Part shown: piece by piece, positions 41,575 to 44,136 of the stretch
Numbering within the stretch: the stretch's first letter is position 1
Layout of the letters: each line of letters opens with the position of its first letter
Assembly: GCF_001905005.1 (NCBI RefSeq)
Contig: NZ_LWKZ01000004.1
Location: forward strand, 1 to 44,136
Reading direction: 5' to 3'
Length of the DNA stretch: 44,136 bases
Source of the DNA: Streptomyces sp. CB02923
GTDB lineage: Bacteria > Actinomycetota > Actinomycetes > Streptomycetales > Streptomycetaceae
Position numbers and translations under genes: made by a program
Notes under the pieces: model-generated
Told to the model about the DNA's origin: nothing
Databases searched by the model: none
The model's input: the letters and a program-made list of their open reading frames with translations, nothing else

Positions 41575-41589
41575 CCGCTATGGGCGAAC
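41575..41589 (-). promoter_or_regulatory. ClgR-binding box upstream of clpC
   Basis: On the minus strand the sequence reads GTTCGCCCATAGCGG, an exact match to GTTCGC-N5-GCG, the ClgR operator pattern reported for clp promoters. The site is 379 nt before the clpC start, so the mRNA would carry a long leader (the 500 bases from 41200 to 41700 hold no gene on the minus strand). Confidence 0.65.
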
Positions 41590-41705
41590 ACCCGAGCGCC
41601 GTCACATACGCCGTCACGCCCCCGCACGCCCCCTTCCCTGGCGACAGTACGTACCCACATGTCAACACAGCGTAACTTCTCGGAGTTTCGCGAGTTGCTC
41701 CGGGT

Positions 41706-42407
41706 ATGGCCGTCGCGCTCCCGCGCTCCCGCTCCCCCCTCGCCGCCGTACGGCAGTACTACGAGGACGAGCTGGGCTGGCCGACCACCGGCGCGGAGCC
41801 GGTGGAGCTGCCGACCGGGGTGCGCTTCGACGCCCTCGACCTGCCGGCCGACGCGGGACGGGCCGTGCTGGGGCGGGTGGGCCCCACGGGACCCGTGGCG
41901 ATCGTCCGCGGCGGCTCCGCCGGTCCCAGGATGCTCGTGCTCGTGGCCGCGGGTTCCGCGGAGGAACTGCCGGAACTCCTGGAATGGCTGGAATGGGGCT
42001 CGCTACGGCTGGATCTGACCGCGCGCGGCACCGGGGACCGGATGCCCGCGCCGTCACCGCCCCCGCCGTCACCGCACGCGTGGCGGCCGTACGGATCCGG
42101 CCCACGGGAGGCCGCGGGGTGGGTGCGGCCTCCCGAGCCGGGAAGCGAGGTCGAGGCGACTCTGCCCACCACGGGGACAGGGGCAGGGCGCGGGGGCCAC
42201 GGGGTTCCCCTCGCGGATCGCCAGGGGCGCGCCCCCGACCTCGTACGACTCGTGAGCGCGGCGGCCACGGAATGCCACCGGGCCCGTTTGCTGCGCTGTC
42301 GTCAAGCTCGAAGACAAACGGATCGCGGGTACGGCGGTCAGCCGTTCGCCTTCTCGAACGCCTCACGGATCTCCGCGGGCACACGGCCGCGGTCATTGAC
42401 GTTGTAG
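41706..42407 (+). CDS. SCO3374-family protein, unknown function
   Basis: This 233-residue protein is recognised by its position between clpC and lsr2 and by its family look: AVRQYYEDELGWPTTGAEPVEL at the N-terminus, FDALDLPADAGRAVL, a Trp-rich LEWLEWGSLRLDL stretch, and CHRARLLRCR near the end. The last 18 residues (FSNASRISAGTRPRSLTL) overlap the 3' end of lsr2 by 70 bp on the opposite strand. No enzyme motif is seen. The start lacks a good ribosome-binding site. Confidence 0.7.
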   Translation: MAVALPRSRSPLAAVRQYYEDELGWPTTGAEPVELPTGVRFDALDLPADAGRAVLGRVGPTGPVAIVRGGSAGPRMLVLVAAGSAEELPELLEWLEWGSLRLDLTARGTGDRMPAPSPPPPSPHAWRPYGSGPREAAGWVRPPEPGSEVEATLPTTGTGAGRGGHGVPLADRQGRAPDLVRLVSAAATECHRARLLRCRQARRQTDRGYGGQPFAFSNASRISAGTRPRSLTL

Positions 42408-42670
42408 CCGTTCTCCTTCGCCCACGCGCGGATCTTCGCGGTGTCCGGGCTGCCGCCGGAAGACGCACGCGCCTTGCCGCGACCGCCGGAACGGCCACCG
42501 GTCTTGCGGCCCGCCTTCACGAACTCGGCCAGCGACTCCCGCAGCTTCTGCGCGTTGTCGTCGGACAGGTCGATCTCGTAGGACTTGCCGTCGAGGGCGA
42601 ACGTCACGGTCTCATGGGCCTCGCCGCCGTTGAGGTCGTCGACAAGAAGAACCTGAACCTTCTGTGCCAC
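42338..42670 (-). CDS. lsr2: Lsr2-family nucleoid-associated protein
   Basis: This 110-residue xenogeneic silencer bridges AT-rich DNA. The start is GTG 42670 (VAQKVQVLLVDDLNGGEAHETV), as in other Lsr2 proteins, with AAAGGG upstream; a longer frame to 42763 is not real. The AT-hook-like RGR of the C-terminal DNA-binding domain lies in NVNDRGRVPAEIREAF. The 3' end overlaps the SCO3374-family gene. Confidence 0.96.
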   Translation of the reverse strand: MAQKVQVLLVDDLNGGEAHETVTFALDGKSYEIDLSDDNAQKLRESLAEFVKAGRKTGGRSGGRGKARASSGGSPDTAKIRAWAKENGYNVNDRGRVPAEIREAFEKANG

Positions 42671-42826
42671 CGGTTTCCCTTTCATCGAATACGGATTACG
42701 ACGGAAAGCAAACCGCTTTTCCGGGAAAAACACAAACCCCTGGGTTGGGTTCAGTTGCTCCACGGCCGGGGAACGCTTGCTTCCACAGCTATGAGATAGG
42801 GGCGCGATTCGGACATAGAACGCTGA
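42671..42826. promoter_or_regulatory. AT-rich lsr2 upstream region
   Basis: This 156-bp gap is markedly more AT-rich than the rest of the window (for example TTTTCCGGGAAAAACAC, and CGGATTACG near 42693). Lsr2 binds such DNA, so self-regulation is plausible. No gene is seen. Confidence 0.45.
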
Positions 42827-43345
42827 TCACAGGTGCAGAAGCATCCGGCTGTTGCCCAGGGTGTTGGGCTTCACTCGTTCGAGACCGAGGAACTCGGCAA
42901 CGCCCTCGTCATAGGAACGCAGCAGCTCGCTGTAGACATCGCCGTCGACGGGCGTCTCACCGATCTCCACGAACCCGTGCTTGGCGAAGAAGTCCACTTC
43001 GAAGGTGAGGCAGAAAATGCGCCGCACTCCGAGCCAGCCCGCGGTGCGCACCAGCTTGTCGAGGACCAGGTGGCCGACGCCGGTGCCCTTGTGCCGCGGG
43101 TCCACCGCCAATGTACGGACTTCGGCCAGGTCTTCCCACATGACGTGCAGCGCTCCGCAGCCGACGACCTCGGCGTCCTCGTCCCGCTCGGCCACCCAGA
43201 ACTCCTGGATGTCCTCGTAAAGCGTCACGGTGGCTTTGTCGAGGAGGATGCCGTCCGGTGAGTAGGCGTCGACGAGCCGGCGCACGGCCGGTACATCGCT
43301 GGTCCTGGCACGGCGGACGGTGAGTCCATTTGTCAGCGGCGGCAT
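42827..43345 (-). CDS. ArgA-like amino-acid N-acetyltransferase (GNAT)
   Basis: This 172-residue GNAT enzyme resembles the short actinobacterial N-acetylglutamate synthase (M. tuberculosis ArgA type). The acetyl-CoA loop is RTLAVDPRHKGTGVGHLVL. It would acetylate glutamate as the first step of arginine synthesis. ATG 43345 is 6 nt after TAGCGT (minus strand 43357-43352), which overlaps the stop of the BlaI gene, so it may be read both from that hexamer and by readthrough. Confidence 0.85.
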   Translation of the reverse strand: MPPLTNGLTVRRARTSDVPAVRRLVDAYSPDGILLDKATVTLYEDIQEFWVAERDEDAEVVGCGALHVMWEDLAEVRTLAVDPRHKGTGVGHLVLDKLVRTAGWLGVRRIFCLTFEVDFFAKHGFVEIGETPVDGDVYSELLRSYDEGVAEFLGLERVKPNTLGNSRMLLHL

Positions 43346-43354
43346 GACGTGACG

Positions 43355-43822
43355 CTATCGCCCCGGGTCACCGGATCCCGCCGCGGGTACGTCCGGGCCT
43401 TCTGCGGGCGCGGGCGGTTCTCGTTCCGCCTGCGGCGGGGCCGGTGCGGGTTCCGCCGGTTCGTCACCCTGCACCATGCGTACGGCATCCCGCAGGGCGT
43501 GGCGCTGTTCCGGCGACATCATCCCGAAGAAGGCCACCAGGGCCGCCGCGGGGTTGTCACTCGCGGACCACGCTTCGTTCATCAGTGCGGCCGAGTAGGC
43601 GGCACGAGTGGAGACCGCCTCATATCGATAGGCGCGCCCTTCGGCTTCCCGGCGCACCCAGCCCTTCTGATGGAGGTTGTCCAATACGGTCATCACCGTT
43701 GTGTAGGCGATCGACCGTTCCTTCTGCAGATCTTCCAGGACTTCCCGAACGGTGACCGGGCGGTTCCACTCCCACACCCGCGTCATGACCGCGTCTTCCA
43801 GATCACCCAAGCGTCGTGGCAC
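43355..43822 (-). CDS. BlaI/MecI/CopY-family transcriptional regulator
   Basis: This 155-residue winged-helix repressor starts at GTG 43822 (VPRRLGDLEDAVMTRVWEW), the family's usual N-terminus, 6 nt after TATTGT (43834-43829, minus strand). The DNA-binding part includes TTVMTVLDNLHQKGWVRREAEGRAYRYE. The C-terminus is a Pro/Glu-rich tail. Its target and cleaving partner are not seen here; a BlaR-type protease may be absent. Confidence 0.92.
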   Translation of the reverse strand: MPRRLGDLEDAVMTRVWEWNRPVTVREVLEDLQKERSIAYTTVMTVLDNLHQKGWVRREAEGRAYRYEAVSTRAAYSAALMNEAWSASDNPAAALVAFFGMMSPEQRHALRDAVRMVQGDEPAEPAPAPPQAEREPPAPAEGPDVPAAGSGDPGR

Positions 43823-43893
43823 ACCAGCACAATAGTGGGAGATGTCGCGATTGCCGGTTCTCACCCGGTGGATTTACCCCGAAAAAAGGCGTT

Positions 43894-43922
43894 ACGGCCC
43901 GGGATACACAATCCCGGGCCGT
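43894..43922 (-). terminator. Terminator of the gene at the right edge
   Basis: A perfect 12-bp stem (43894-43905 with 43911-43922, loop ACACA) is followed on the minus strand by a T6 run (43887-43882 region). It lies between the stop of the right-edge gene and the BlaI gene. Confidence 0.88.
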
Positions 43923-44032
43923 ACAGACGTGCGCGATACGAAAGGGCGACCAGGCTGCCGAACGGATGGACGAACCCCGTCGGCGGCACGGGACCGCGCC
44001 CGCGCGGCCGGGACGGGCCCGGCCGGCGCCGG

Positions 44033-44136
44033 TCAGGCGCCGTGGGCCTTGGGCTCCTGGCGGGCGCCCTCGGCGCGGGCCAGCGCGGCGTCGACCGCCG
44101 CGTCCTCCTTGGACTTGTTCTCGCCACCCTGGCTCT
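44033..44136 (-). CDS. Partial gene, C-terminal end only
   Basis: The open frame runs from the window edge to a TGA at 44033-44035. The 34 visible codons end DAALARAEGARQEPKAHGA and are rich in Ala, Lys and Glu. The product cannot be identified; the gene continues beyond the window. Confidence 0.65.
   Translation of the reverse strand, partial: SQGGENKSKEDAAVDAALARAEGARQEPKAHGA

Noticed and set aside
41269..42018. A 249-residue plus-strand frame overlapping the SCO3374-family gene
   Set aside because: It runs through the clpC upstream region, has no ribosome-binding site and its composition (Pro/Arg/Thr) is typical of a shadow frame.

Overview
The window is chromosomal DNA from a Streptomyces-type actinomycete. 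GC content is very high, GTG starts are frequent, Leu codon TTA is almost absent, and the gene order matches from memory the conserved block of Streptomyces coelicolor running from the auxiliary tryptophanyl-tRNA synthetase (near SCO3334) through ilvD, radA-disA and sigE-cseABC (SCO3356-3359) to clpC and lsr2 (near SCO3373-3375). Species cannot be named from the sequence alone.

Layout. 1-1.8 kb: attenuator-controlled auxiliary trpS. 1.8-8.5 kb: proC, a two-gene ABC exporter, a small secreted protein, a SulP transporter with a Gly/Pro tail and an M1-family lipoprotein peptidase. 8.6-8.83 kb: a previously unannotated-looking orphan type I-E-like CRISPR mini-array (4 repeats, 3 spacers of 32 nt, no cas genes nearby). 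8.9-17 kb: membrane and SH3 proteins, a PQQ-propeller Ser/Thr kinase, ilvD, a coupled isomerase/TetR pair and a Ppx/GppA phosphatase. 17-23 kb: a Cys-rich protein, a membrane protein joining sigma-like, anti-sigma zinc-finger and BACON-like segments, then radA and disA (c-di-AMP). 23-28 kb: an epimerase, a secreted Gly-rich protein, PAP2, a PNPOx-like protein and mutY. 28-32 kb: the sigE-cseA-cseB-cseC cell-envelope stress operon. 32-35 kb: a DHA2 drug exporter divergent from its TetR, and an M23 peptidase. 35.6-38.2 kb: a NACHT-NTPase, a candidate phage-defence protein, carrying the only TTA codon that I found inside a confident gene. 38.3-38.45 kb: four 23-bp iteron-like repeats. 38.7-44.1 kb: clpC with a ClgR box, an SCO3374-family gene overlapping lsr2 tail to tail, an ArgA-like acetyltransferase, a BlaI regulator and the 3' end of an unidentified gene.

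How the genes fit together. Much of the window concerns envelope stress and DNA integrity (sigE-cseABC, M23 peptidase, PAP2, ClpC, RadA, DisA, MutY). The most unusual items are the TTA-containing NACHT gene, the orphan CRISPR array, the iteron-like array, and a recurring pattern of short tandem repeats that sit on or next to stop codons. Eleven genes start 6-7 nt after a TANNNT-like hexamer with no useful ribosome-binding site, which suggests leaderless transcripts. All functional calls are from reading motifs; no database search was run.
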